The position numbers and the translations under genes are program-made. A model generated the notes under the pieces. The model saw only the letters and a list, made by a program, of their open reading frames with translations. It made no database searches and was not told the DNA's origin. Shown piece after piece: positions 29,901 to 37,532 of a DNA stretch of 64,000 bases. This DNA is from an uncultured Lachnospiraceae bacterium (lineage in GTDB: Bacteria > Bacillota > Clostridia > Lachnospirales > Lachnospiraceae), in the NCBI GenBank assembly GCA_945949045.1, contig CAMFDG010000001.1:1-64000 (forward strand). Direction: 5' to 3'. Positions within the stretch are counted from its first letter, which is position 1; each line of letters begins with the position of its first letter.

Positions 29901-32581
29901 ATGTCGAAACAGAAACAATTTCCACTAAATTCGGTATAACAGGCACATCCGATTTTAATACCGATGTTCCTTATGTTTTCGGTAATATTGAAGAAATCAT
30001 GTCTGCATATACGGATACCTCAGATACTGCAGACAGACGAAAAGCGTATCGATTGGATGATAATTATCAGGGTAGAGTTGATATTTCTTCTGGCGAAAAT
30101 AATCAGAATTTAAAGACTCAGAATGTTTTTGCCAACACCTATAAGGATAACACTGGCTATAAATCACCGTACAAGGTGGGAGATACACGACTTCCCATGA
30201 TTGTATTTCGATCATCCGAGAATGGGACATTGGATCAGGTGCTACAGACTTATATTAACATTTTGACCAATAATTCCGGAGGTCTGAACAGTTATTTAAA
30301 TCAGCATAAAGACACGAATCTGGCAACGATTCTCAGCGTGACTTCTTATGCAATGAAGCTGGAAGATGGGAGTATAACAGTGAATTCGGATGCAGCCCCA
30401 AGTGTAACTGTCACATCATCTCCATCGAATGGAACGGGCAAAGGCAATACGACATATAGTTTTTCGTCTACAGTTGGGGATGAGTTAACATCAGAAACTT
30501 CGGGAACATTTACTCTGATTCGAATCGAATATGGATGGAACTACAGTGGTAAAGATGATAGGACTGTCCATTGGACACTGGATATTCCCGTATATATTGA
30601 AAAACGATTACAGGTCTATAGCAACATGAAAATGCTGGAGGGGATTGAGTATAATATTCAAAAAATTAAAACCAATGGAAAAAATGAACTGAGCAGTACG
30701 ATTGATAACAAAACATCAATGATTCTTTCTCAGGGATCCAGCTATAGTATTTATGCAGAGTACATTTATGTGGACAGTGAGAAATTCAGTTCTGTAAAAA
30801 TTTCGAAAACTCTTTGTATTGAGTCGGCAGGAAATACTTATTTTTCCCCGGGAACAAAACTCACACTGATCCCTTTGGATGAAGGAGGCAAAGCGTATTA
30901 TTACGCTGTTCCGGATAATCAGAAAGAGTTAAAGGAAATTGCATTTTCAGAATTTAAGGATGCAAATAATAATTATTATGAGACGAAGGAAATAATTGGT
31001 GATAGTAAATTAAAGCATGATAATTTTGAAGATCTATGTGGGACAACTTATACCGGAAGTTCTTTGGTTGAACATTTTGTAATTCTTGCCGATACCTCAG
31101 AGACTCAGGATGCTGCAAGCGGGTCAGATATACAAAACAAACTTTATTCGATGCATGTGAAACCCTTACAGCCTGAAAAACTTGAAGATGAACAGGCAAA
31201 GAAGCAGTATAATGCACTGTTTTCCAGAACAGATTACAGTGAGCACTGTTATGGGTATATCAACGAAATACCGGGTATAACCTATAAGATTAATAAAGAA
31301 ACATCATCTGAAAGCAGCAATAGTAACACATATTTGGAGGCTGGCAGTAAAATTACGCAGGATGGAAAGGTTTGTACGCATTTACAATATGATCTCAAAG
31401 CTATTTCAACCTATTGGGATTCTGTAAAGACTACGGATAAGGTTTATCTGGATGTGGGATTTTCTCTTGCAATTAGCGGAAATGGTTCCGATACCTTCCA
31501 AAAGATACCACTTCCGAATGGGACTAATATTATTCTGGAAAGTGGAGGTAATAGTGTAACCGTTCCGGCAGCTTCCGGGCAGTCTACCGCCTATTATTAT
31601 CAGAGTATGCGTAGTGTGTCCGGGCATGGGGATTCAAAGATTTGCATTAATGATTTGGGAAATAATACCTCAAACCAGATTACACTTTCCTTTGATTTCT
31701 CCAATGCGGATCTGTCATCTCTTGAAGCGTACAGTAGCAGCGATTTCTACGTGGTTGCCCAGTTAGTGGTTACAAATGACATGGACCTGCCGTCTGCCGG
31801 AGATATCAAGGATACCTGGGAGGCAAAGGTTGGCGCAGAAATGAAATCCGACTTTGGTTTTGCTCTGGACGTAGATGATTTGACAACCCTTGGTATGAAT
31901 CAGTACTCACCGGAGGAAAGCGACAGCGGTGTAGTTTCTTATACAGCAAATATCGCATTCCCGGAGAATAACATCAGTGGTTTAGAAAGTAAATATTATA
32001 CGATTCTCTATCAGGTGGAGGAAAAGACATCCCAGAAGGGCGCAGATGGTAAGCCTGCTTATCAGCCATATTCCGGAGATAATGTGTCATTATATCTAGG
32101 TAAATTTAGTACAACGGAGGATGCGTTAAGCGTTGCAAAGTCTAGCGATAATTCTGTAACATCCGGCAATGGTCTTGTGGCTGTAACTTATCAGTTCGGT
32201 ACGGACCAGATTACGGGTGGTGCCGATCTTCCAGATGGAAAGACGGTTTCCGGAAATGATAAGATTGCTAAGGTAATCAAAGCTCATTGTACACTGGTTG
32301 CTAACTGTTCAGGACTTGATATGACCAACTACCGCGTAAAGGCATACCTGTTGGTAACAGATTCTTTACCTACGTTAACTACTTCCGGTAATATTTCAAG
32401 CAATGAGAGTGAAAGCTCCGCAAGTACAACTTTATCCGGTACAGACAGTTCGGAGGGCTGCCTCAAGCATTACTGGCTGCGAGATGGAAACTGGCCCACA
32501 ATTTCAGATTCTGTGTTAAACTCAGATCTGAAGAGTGACTACTTCGTATTCACAGTAGCCAAGATCAAGACATCCATGTAA
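20930..32581 (+). CDS. Giant (3883 aa) exported GLUG-repeat surface protein / adhesin candidate
   Basis: Single uninterrupted ORF; signal peptide MDRNRMKRVIAVMLTIAMLLCENGEQAWIMAAS; more than 30 GLUG-type motifs (GGLIGELQG, GGLIGNVKG, GGLVGQIY, GGLFGYVGQ, GGVIGYVD, GGLIGYSTG, GGFIGYSG, GGVIGWAD...); no LPXTG or C-terminal TM. Confidence 0.85.
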   Translation: MDRNRMKRVIAVMLTIAMLLCENGEQAWIMAASVDTKSNTESVFENTESDSAAVSDESENKSVSGTEDPSDTKSEDTNNSVETNTDESEAEKTQENEAKNDTTATNSGARSSESIIALPVNDDGTLGTISQGILYLINDYKGWIALANYSKEHDLSGYHFGYDLMNGNSETYDFTSTDADDFKGIGSPEHPFAGELKSTYTSNTITLKLNQPLFTCLSSKAAISNIKITSSEESSAGLAEVLKVEDDGRQVSYTDITIGGSVGYNNLKSRAGGMFAQIQYSTGNELKIRGTNVSVSASVQGQTAGGLIGELQGKGSTEIFLDGFQFSESQVKGITENDFSSGEGCVGGLIGNVKGTTEDAKLTLSTTGGSAYTYQRSAYTCSGNSRYCGGFFGRVNNMDIDVKCPMTYVGNMSNDGIMGYDAGAFAGCIEQSTVTLYRQVICQDVRLDHPKEYPSGYDWTGYGIGLFSGNLIGSKVCVADTYQQSDSSVEAEPAVLIKTAEIEDNNGSDIADKTPNCNNTGTSNAYNLGCLIGRVENSDLLFSEKHPCTIKSNKLDYCQGNMGGAVGYFSASEGTHQIEQVIFAEKNLANLMNRRSGYTGGLVGQIYLSRAGNVQVKDCAFNGKLRFASSEITSDGSVGILVGGVLSDSAASGKIIFDSDSAHNFDIWAIDSNQLYAFGGAIGKMDANFEIRDTTISSSTSGLNFTGSNINIKPDYFGGLIGAVQNTSTGTRKGVITSSDGKSVKVCASLSGGKISKAYGGLFGYVGQNTAISLSGTITEEGQKAYLYNRKYPSYAGSIVGEQENSLVYMEPEIKFTPYEQNSLDEVGNYGGVIRNDYWDKTSEENKGELLIQNYQVSGTLSETINSTGDLLRLGIAMNTQGQFLPVRNTSQESASLTNLDQIRCATYTLPLASYDLTNTGLSCLSRNDDTGTKDTPFKGSLKGTNSSKSVLKYTVTSHNQPNCGLFASVDGGETGISFENLDVQYSIAFAQQKFAGGNNDTSKSCQKEYAGGLASVATGNITVSKVSASGNLSDVSNSDWDNNNKVFGRYNKDTNKYDSKSDDYLGGIFGKYTGTNNGTLTIDQFSCNTNLTYQDYTHVMGGVIGYVDLDQLETGESCAIQITGTETEPVSLSGQINAQNLYTNTNGSTFPIRTGGLIAQIGKTRSAYYKAKCNLTIQNLKVDGLKVSESSVSSDSEIGGLLGWNWVDVNVELANGKIGETTDTGLSVNAPFGGLIYSVSGKMVIDQLSIGSNVTIDANSADGVDQCGLLVRDGQYLYLDLRDITGTSQVNPSNYNGTDYDELVGFTKGGDDSDHGGIVSIGRKEDKYYLGRNSSTYESFKSSHIQNTNTRYYYDLNKLSWVDSKNASKNVDIKILNSADAMMRWHLLHYANAYLRGVMDADYASDKSPLPDSYQISGGTIDMTGYSFYPTPVKNETYTADSGAVIQLNARALKEEESALALEKKKYPETSSCEHYQMHAGIFGNVSGLTVTGLTLTGSFSVQTSSSQTTAGALVAGSIYGIENGTDANGKTLYQDITNTFHNIVLKDLWCVSSQASLRYEAPIGLMIADVSSGAKVKMDGISMSGYTDAEVEAGNKAASALIGNVGGENATYISLSFKNMDIADAAEGKSNDALKSSKMDEALAMASFIYSYNFAENCSGIYTFTYEDYLYGRCTTDAGKNNVVTLGQELGSNGGSPNYAQEEYYDKDYFVGYLESGDDAHKITFDCGNYLPYVYSTVKKILVNPKTGHLNEGCGTYEDPYVISTTRQLITLYRYLYEEDKFSEILANGKWSVNPVGDDAKCCDKTSNATSGHGEAIVYTGSNKDQFPSQEKLSQAYYQITANLDLSSYPEFTGFGRTDLPFTGVFVGKQIPETDPTCPTITMPDFPASSEMSNYGWIQSAKGCVVKDLVIAFPNPVTINQQVTRENAQGTEETVDEGGVGGGVIATVLGGENVIDHVTVTGKSDDISCFTPKNKKAMIGGYVGIVNAGGVLLRNMAEARLSNFTVNISTGTYDQYPYVCGIIGRVYNGYVVYDGGTDTITPLFKNLSAMYSSTSSLEQSRSYDIINGAYLINNAGSDPITWNASNGYGNIANAVHLQVLSMGLNAGLLNYGQTGLDSLYVGYNAKSRQRSGDYQYVGQVSNSDDSIEARNNVIMYDNENGATDTCAPKYHSYLSQFFKWEDMIQSNGSSQDLNPYSSVTTFQLSGSTYDLSVFGTAFRGLGARYFEQEDTRADVFHGNLTGPDTIAKITLDMQVDDIHKDTVQDVADAAFLNNVIRPSDKTQTITIKNIILTGKVCNQSRDDEIASNGVGTKNAAALISTLKYVNVTFDNVTLNTMQVASQRYAGGFIACNNNPSGKTYCVSFINCNIKGTDDLNSTKITGFADAGGLIGYSTGIVQVNVGSDSTGTSSFKSELNDLDVENNSDPASNGTLLSDTVSKNTGGLIGTILADFTIQNIQGTHITVKTTGDKQNVQIGGMIGRAGKPNENSYNYSFQNISLKNLTVENTFDNGKNSYNGSNDDRKYIIATAGIIGTVGGKLILINIVVGSDVNSDKVIIQNDGDKVPTHNAFCTAGFVGRHLKGGQITATDCHILGTNNGGQYTTLIRGQGSSTAGLFGNSYTIEGTNLSVEGVNIDASRFAGGIVGWGESDSTCTFRQISVKNSSIKYASETSLGDAGGIEGHASGKLNLYGVTVDSVDIEAKCGSMGGFIGYSGLNNEINISTYTDTKNNTYTNTVSNCFIKGSKVGGVIGWADIRNITVDNYYNDITITYNKLISTKGKTLINWGNSTETNGYAGGFAGKINSSDTRSHLKAENLKIQNNFIACYDSGKANTELGAGGVCGYMNSESVFYHVSLKDNAIGIMNANNELPDFKTTPIRGNGKGLRDSLYYVADQAANGKLNLVKQTGTIVPEKDFYQYSYLEGAVLGQVVGTDNRRAEFIDVHISYTDADERPVSDVGAAHNAKLQSNNDMYSNYRKQCTLLYDGRMTDVETETISTKFGITGTSDFNTDVPYVFGNIEEIMSAYTDTSDTADRRKAYRLDDNYQGRVDISSGENNQNLKTQNVFANTYKDNTGYKSPYKVGDTRLPMIVFRSSENGTLDQVLQTYINILTNNSGGLNSYLNQHKDTNLATILSVTSYAMKLEDGSITVNSDAAPSVTVTSSPSNGTGKGNTTYSFSSTVGDELTSETSGTFTLIRIEYGWNYSGKDDRTVHWTLDIPVYIEKRLQVYSNMKMLEGIEYNIQKIKTNGKNELSSTIDNKTSMILSQGSSYSIYAEYIYVDSEKFSSVKISKTLCIESAGNTYFSPGTKLTLIPLDEGGKAYYYAVPDNQKELKEIAFSEFKDANNNYYETKEIIGDSKLKHDNFEDLCGTTYTGSSLVEHFVILADTSETQDAASGSDIQNKLYSMHVKPLQPEKLEDEQAKKQYNALFSRTDYSEHCYGYINEIPGITYKINKETSSESSNSNTYLEAGSKITQDGKVCTHLQYDLKAISTYWDSVKTTDKVYLDVGFSLAISGNGSDTFQKIPLPNGTNIILESGGNSVTVPAASGQSTAYYYQSMRSVSGHGDSKICINDLGNNTSNQITLSFDFSNADLSSLEAYSSSDFYVVAQLVVTNDMDLPSAGDIKDTWEAKVGAEMKSDFGFALDVDDLTTLGMNQYSPEESDSGVVSYTANIAFPENNISGLESKYYTILYQVEEKTSQKGADGKPAYQPYSGDNVSLYLGKFSTTEDALSVAKSSDNSVTSGNGLVAVTYQFGTDQITGGADLPDGKTVSGNDKIAKVIKAHCTLVANCSGLDMTNYRVKAYLLVTDSLPTLTTSGNISSNESESSASTTLSGTDSSEGCLKHYWLRDGNWPTISDSVLNSDLKSDYFVFTVAKIKTSM

Positions 32582-32589
32582 TAATCAAT

Positions 32590-32617
32590 AAGCTCCTCGA
32601 TGCTATTCGGGGAGCTT
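32590..32617 (+). terminator. Rho-independent-like terminator after the giant ORF
   Basis: AAGCTCCtCGATGCTATTCGgGGAGCTTTTG. Confidence 0.75.
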
Positions 32618-32686
32618 TTGTTATAGGTTATATGGGAAAGCATCCGCTAAGTACTGGAAAATTGCCCCGGGGGAGCTGCTTTCTTT

Positions 32687-34219
32687 TTACGTCTCATTCA
32701 GCATAAACGCGATCAGATCCAGATCCTTCTCCAGATCCTCAAAGGTCGGGTAATATTCATTGCTCTGGTACACCCGCTGTACCATGGAGTGGTTCAACTG
32801 GTCAAATTCACGCAGGTCCACGGGCTTGCTGAAGAAGTATCCCTGGGCGATGTCGCTGCCAATCTCACCGAGAAGATTGGTCTGCTCTAAGGTTTCTACA
32901 CCCTCGGTGATGACGGTAAGGCCGACTTCCTTTGCCATGGCGATGAGATACCGGAGGATGGCCATACCTTCCTCGGTATCGCTGTTCTGGTTTAAGAAAG
33001 AGCGGTCGATCTTGATGCGGTCAATAGGGTAGTCACGAAGCAGGTTCAAGGGGCTGTTCATACTACCGAAGTTATCGATGCAAAGAGTGTAGCCGTGTTC
33101 CTTTAAGGTGGTGATGATCTCCTTGATCTGGGGTCCGCCGGAGGAAATGCCCTTCTCCGGAAGCTCCAGGATCAGAAGATTCTTATCAATCAGATAGTGG
33201 TCGCAGAGCTCATCCAGATAGTCGATAAATTTCGTGTTTTGAAAATGAATCTTGGACACATTCATGGCGATGGGCGTCGGGGTGATCTTGTTATCCATCC
33301 AACGGCGGATCGTTTTTAAGCATTCCTCCCACATGTAGTAATCCAGCTTCTGCACGAGATTCGTGCTCTCGAACAGTGGAATGAAAGCGTAGGGGGAAAG
33401 AATGCCTTTTCCGGGGTAATCCCAGCGCACCAGCGCCTCGGCGCTGACGATGCGGAAGGTCTTCAAATCCACCATGGGCTGCAGATACATAAGGAATTTG
33501 TGTTCCTCCAGAGCCTGCTCCATTTCGCTGCTCATTTTCTTATTCTGGGAGAGATCTGCCTCCAGCTCCTCTGTATAGAAAACGAAATTGCATTTTTCCG
33601 GGTCCTTCACGAAACGCTGGGCCAGCATACAGGCATTGATCATCTGGGTAATTGGCTGCTTCTTGTCAGTGATATGATACACACCGAAGGAGGTCAGCAC
33701 CTTAAAGCTGTCACTGTAGGCTTCCATCAGTTTCGTAAGCTCAGCAATCAGGCCCTTAATATACTCTTCGGAACTATTCTTCACAATCATGCCCAGAAGG
33801 TTAGAGTAAATATGTGCAAAGATAAATCGTTCCCGCTGGCCGATATCCCGGAGGGTGTGGGCGGCATGAATCACCACGTTATCGCCCTCGGTGGGGCCGA
33901 AGAGCTGGTTGATCTTACCGATGTTCTGGATATTTAAGCAGATCATGGTGCAGTCTGTCCCCGGTTCTTCCTCGAAGAGCTTGTTGGCCTCATCGATAAA
34001 GAAATCCAGATTCCCTATCTTGGAAATGGGATTGGTGTAGGCAACCTTGTTCAGTTTTTTCAGTGTGTTGTTATTCAGGTCCTGTTCTTTTTTCAGATCT
34101 GTTTCCAGCTTCTCGATTTTATCGCTCCGGTATTTGTTGTAGGAGCGGTACAGATCCAGCCGATAGATGAGGATACCGATCAGCACAAGCAGGCCTGCAA
34201 TGAATAAAAATTTAATCAT
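32687..34219 (-). CDS. Membrane-anchored degenerate GGDEF-EAL protein
   Basis: N-terminal TM; EALVRW, MNVS, IKIDRSFL, ITEGVET, QGYFFSKPV identify EAL; canonical DDFGTGYSS is DNFGSMNSP; the GGDEF site is replaced (AHIYSNLLGMIV). Confidence 0.85.
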   Translation of the reverse strand: MIKFLFIAGLLVLIGILIYRLDLYRSYNKYRSDKIEKLETDLKKEQDLNNNTLKKLNKVAYTNPISKIGNLDFFIDEANKLFEEEPGTDCTMICLNIQNIGKINQLFGPTEGDNVVIHAAHTLRDIGQRERFIFAHIYSNLLGMIVKNSSEEYIKGLIAELTKLMEAYSDSFKVLTSFGVYHITDKKQPITQMINACMLAQRFVKDPEKCNFVFYTEELEADLSQNKKMSSEMEQALEEHKFLMYLQPMVDLKTFRIVSAEALVRWDYPGKGILSPYAFIPLFESTNLVQKLDYYMWEECLKTIRRWMDNKITPTPIAMNVSKIHFQNTKFIDYLDELCDHYLIDKNLLILELPEKGISSGGPQIKEIITTLKEHGYTLCIDNFGSMNSPLNLLRDYPIDRIKIDRSFLNQNSDTEEGMAILRYLIAMAKEVGLTVITEGVETLEQTNLLGEIGSDIAQGYFFSKPVDLREFDQLNHSMVQRVYQSNEYYPTFEDLEKDLDLIAFMLNET

Positions 34220-34259
34220 ATTCTAATGATAAAATCCGAGGTGGGAAAAGTCAAGATTT

Positions 34260-34288
34260 TTGACACCTAAAACTACTTATGTTAAAAT
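34260..34288 (+). promoter_or_regulatory. Sigma-A-type promoter upstream of the 34409 oxidoreductase
   Basis: TTGACA, 17-nt spacer, TAAAAT. Confidence 0.65.
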
Positions 34289-34408
34289 ACAGTTTAACGT
34301 TTACAGGGTATCCGTAGGATATTTTTCCTTTGTCATGCTTTGATTATTGCAGATGTTGTATAAAAAGGATACCAATCGCAGAACTCCAGGAAGGAATCGA
34401 ATCTATTC

Positions 34409-35716
34409 ATGGGACAGCCAGTGGAAAAAAAGAATCATAAGAAGGCATCCGGCATCTATGATGTGATCGTGATCGGTGCCGGGGCCTCCGGCATGATGGC
34501 GGCAATCACCGCGGCAAGGCAGGGAAGGCGTGTGCTGCTTTTAGAGCATATGGACAAGCCCGGTAAGAAGCTTCTTGCCACCGGAAACGGCAGATGCAAT
34601 TATACCAACGAAGATATGGACTACAGCTATTATTATGGGAATAAGGAATTAGTTCCAAGTATCATGCGGTATTTTCATAATTATGATACGGTCAGTTTTT
34701 TTAAAGAGATCGGCATTTACCCCCGCAAGAAGAATGGGTACTATTATCCCTTTTCCGGGCAGGCCCTGTCTGTGGTGGAGGCGCTGACGGCAGAGTTAAA
34801 ACGGCTTTCGGTAACCCTTGTGGTTTCCTGTGATATCCATGGGCTGAAGCCGGATTCCAGGGGCTTTTATGTGCAGACCTCCACGGGGAACTACCGGGGG
34901 AAAAATGTGATTGTGGCTACCGGCCTTAAGGCCTCGGAGAAGCTGGGCAGTGACGGCTCCCTGTTTCCCATCATAAAGGGACTGGGCCATCGCTTTGTAC
35001 CCATTCTTCCGGCGCTCTGCGGATTTGAGGCAAAGGGTATGAATTTTAAGCGGGTTGCCGGTGTCCGCACCCAGGCAAGCCTGTCTCTGGTTACCGATGG
35101 CTGCCGAAGCAAGTTGGAAGAAGAAGGAGAACTGCAGCTGACGGATTACGGGGTCTCGGGGATCCCGGTATTTCAGATCAGCAGCAACGCTTCCCGTGCC
35201 CTTTATGCGGGTCGTAAGGTGGGACTGGAGATTGATTTTATGCCTGATTTAACCCACAGTATGCTGGTGGAGGAACTGAACAGGCGCTTTGCGAGAGACA
35301 AAGGACAGCGTACACTTTCACAGTCCCTCTGCGGTCTGTTTCACCAGAAGCTGATTCCGGAATTTCTGAAGAAAGCGGGTTTTCATCCGGAGGCGGATGC
35401 GGGTTCCCTGGGACCTTCCGAAGTGGAGAAGCTGGCCACAACGATTCTGCGGTATCCGGTGGAGCTGACAAAGGTGCGGGACTTTTCCACCGCCCAGGTG
35501 TGCACGGGTGGAATCCGTTCGGAGGAGATCGACATCCATACGCTGGAGTCGAAGCTTGTGCCCGGACTTTTCTTTGCGGGGGAGATTCTGGATGTGGACG
35601 GCATCTGCGGCGGCTACAATCTTCAGTGGGCCTGGGCCAGCGGCTACGTGGCGGGGATGTTGGGGGCACCTGTTCACTTTGAGTGCCACATGTGCGATTC
35701 CGATAGCACAGATTAA
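34409..35716 (+). CDS. BaiN/HI0933-family FAD-dependent oxidoreductase
   Basis: YDVIVIGAGASGMMAAITAARQGRRVLLLEHMDKPGKKLLATGNGRCNYTN; C-terminal GGIRSEEIDIHTLESKLVPGLFFAGEILDVDGICGGYNLQWAWASGYVAG. Confidence 0.9.
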   Translation: MGQPVEKKNHKKASGIYDVIVIGAGASGMMAAITAARQGRRVLLLEHMDKPGKKLLATGNGRCNYTNEDMDYSYYYGNKELVPSIMRYFHNYDTVSFFKEIGIYPRKKNGYYYPFSGQALSVVEALTAELKRLSVTLVVSCDIHGLKPDSRGFYVQTSTGNYRGKNVIVATGLKASEKLGSDGSLFPIIKGLGHRFVPILPALCGFEAKGMNFKRVAGVRTQASLSLVTDGCRSKLEEEGELQLTDYGVSGIPVFQISSNASRALYAGRKVGLEIDFMPDLTHSMLVEELNRRFARDKGQRTLSQSLCGLFHQKLIPEFLKKAGFHPEADAGSLGPSEVEKLATTILRYPVELTKVRDFSTAQVCTGGIRSEEIDIHTLESKLVPGLFFAGEILDVDGICGGYNLQWAWASGYVAGMLGAPVHFECHMCDSDSTD

Positions 35717-35805
35717 AAAGCCAGGCTGCGCCTTTGTTTTTTACCTGCACTCTCGAAACCGCATACTCATTCATTGCACCAGAAACTTTTTGGGCGTACT
35801 AGATA

Positions 35806-35855
35806 TGCAGCGTCGTTCCATTTGCCAAAGGGAAATGATACATGGGCCGATGTTC
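35806..35855. repeat. Diverged third copy of the nested palindromic repeat
   Basis: ATGCAGCGTCGTTCCATTTGCCAAAGGGAAATGATACATGGGCCGATGTTC, same length and layout as ATGCAGCGTCAGCCCATTTCCCGAAGGGAAATTTTGCATGGGCTGACGTTC. Confidence 0.7.
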
Positions 35856-35876
35856 AATTGAAGTGAGGAAATCTTT

Positions 35877-37532
35877 ATGATTAAAATAAATCAAATCAAG
35901 CTTCCGGCAGGGCATAAAGAAAAGGAACTGGAGGGACAGATTCGTAAAATCCTGCGGCTTTCCGATAAGGATTCCTTTTCCTATGAGATTCTGAAACGAT
36001 CGCTGGATGCCAGAAAGAAACCGAATCTTTTTTATGTATATACGGTGCAGGTGAAGGTGGACGGAGAGGCGCAGGTGCTGAAGAGAGTCCATCATCCGTC
36101 GGTCTCTGTAATGAAGGAGATTTCCTATGCATTTCCATCCTCTGACGGACAAGACCGAAATGCGGATCCGAAGCCTGCGGGCGCTAAAACAAATTCGTCC
36201 TTTTCGAAGACGGAGGGTACGAAAAAACTGCAGCAGAGGCCGGTCATCGTTGGCGCCGGTCCGGCGGGGCTTTTTGCTGCATATCAGCTGACGGAGGCAG
36301 GATATGCTCCCGTGATTCTGGAGCGGGGCAAACCTGTGGAGGAGCGGAAGGCAGATGTGGAGCACTTCTGGGAGACGGGGGTGCTTGCTCCCGATTCCAA
36401 TGTGCAGTTTGGGGAGGGGGGTGCCGGTACCTTTTCCGATGGAAAACTGAATACAGGGGTGAAGGACCCTTCCGGTCGTAATCGTTTCGTATTGGAAACC
36501 TTTGTAAAATTTGGTGCACCGGCGGAGATTCTTTATGACAATAAGCCCCACATCGGTACGGACATTCTGGCCTCTGTGATTGCGAATATGCGGAAGCATC
36601 TGATTTCCAGGGGAGCCGAGTTTCGGTTCAGCTGCTGCGTCACGGATCTGGCGGTGGAGAGCGGGCGTCTGCTGGGCGTGTATGTAAATGAGGAGTTTCT
36701 GGAAGCGGATGTTGTGATCCTTGCCCTTGGGCACAGTGCCAGAGACACCTTCCGGATGCTGAAAGACCGGGGGATACCCATGGAGTGCAAAAACTTTGCA
36801 GTAGGCTTTCGGGTGGAACATCCCCAGAAGATGATCGATCATGCCATGTATGGGGATTGGAAAGGCAAGCCGCTTCCGGCAGCCCCCTATAAGGTAACTT
36901 CGAATTTCCCGGGCGGCCGCGGGGTGTACTCCTTTTGTATGTGCCCGGGCGGCTACGTAGTGAATGCCTCCTCCATGACAGGCGGCACCTGCGTCAACGG
37001 TATGAGCTATTCCGGAAGAAATGCCGCCAATGCCAATTCTGCGATCATTGTGTCGGTGACCCCAGCGGATTTTGGCGGGGATGACGCCCTTTCCGGCATG
37101 GTTTATCAGGAGATGCTGGAGCGTAAGAATTTTTGTCTGGGTGGCGGTAAGATTCCCCAGCAGCTTTTCGGCGATTTCCGGCAGAATGTGGTAAGCTCAG
37201 CCTATGGAGACTTTTCCTCCTGCACCAGGGGAGAGACGGTGTTTGCCAACCTGCGGGGACTGATGTCCGAGGAAATGGAACAGTCCTTTATGCTGGGCAT
37301 GGAGCATTTTGCCAGAGTAATTCCGAATTTTGACCGGAAGGATGCGATTCTCTCCGGGATGGAGACCAGAACCTCTTCGCCGGTTCGTATCCTTAGGGAT
37401 GATACCGGTCAGAGTGTGGTCCGGGGCCTTTATCCCTGCGGGGAGGGGGCGGGCTACGCCGGCGGAATTATGTCGGCGGCCATCGATGGGTTAAAGAGCG
37501 CTTCGGCGGTTATGGGGAAATGGTCGCTGTGA
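35877..37532 (+). CDS. FAD-dependent dehydrogenase (COG2509-like)
   Basis: RPVIVGAGPAGLFAAYQLTEAGYAPVILERG...FGEGGAGTFSDGKLNTGVKD...YPCGEGAGYAGGIMSAAIDGLKSA. Confidence 0.9.
   Translation: MIKINQIKLPAGHKEKELEGQIRKILRLSDKDSFSYEILKRSLDARKKPNLFYVYTVQVKVDGEAQVLKRVHHPSVSVMKEISYAFPSSDGQDRNADPKPAGAKTNSSFSKTEGTKKLQQRPVIVGAGPAGLFAAYQLTEAGYAPVILERGKPVEERKADVEHFWETGVLAPDSNVQFGEGGAGTFSDGKLNTGVKDPSGRNRFVLETFVKFGAPAEILYDNKPHIGTDILASVIANMRKHLISRGAEFRFSCCVTDLAVESGRLLGVYVNEEFLEADVVILALGHSARDTFRMLKDRGIPMECKNFAVGFRVEHPQKMIDHAMYGDWKGKPLPAAPYKVTSNFPGGRGVYSFCMCPGGYVVNASSMTGGTCVNGMSYSGRNAANANSAIIVSVTPADFGGDDALSGMVYQEMLERKNFCLGGGKIPQQLFGDFRQNVVSSAYGDFSSCTRGETVFANLRGLMSEEMEQSFMLGMEHFARVIPNFDRKDAILSGMETRTSSPVRILRDDTGQSVVRGLYPCGEGAGYAGGIMSAAIDGLKSASAVMGKWSL

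Noticed and set aside
20930-32581. Sortase-anchored (LPXTG) adhesin
   Set aside because: No LPXTG-hydrophobic-basic C-terminus; the protein ends YFVFTVAKIKTSM.
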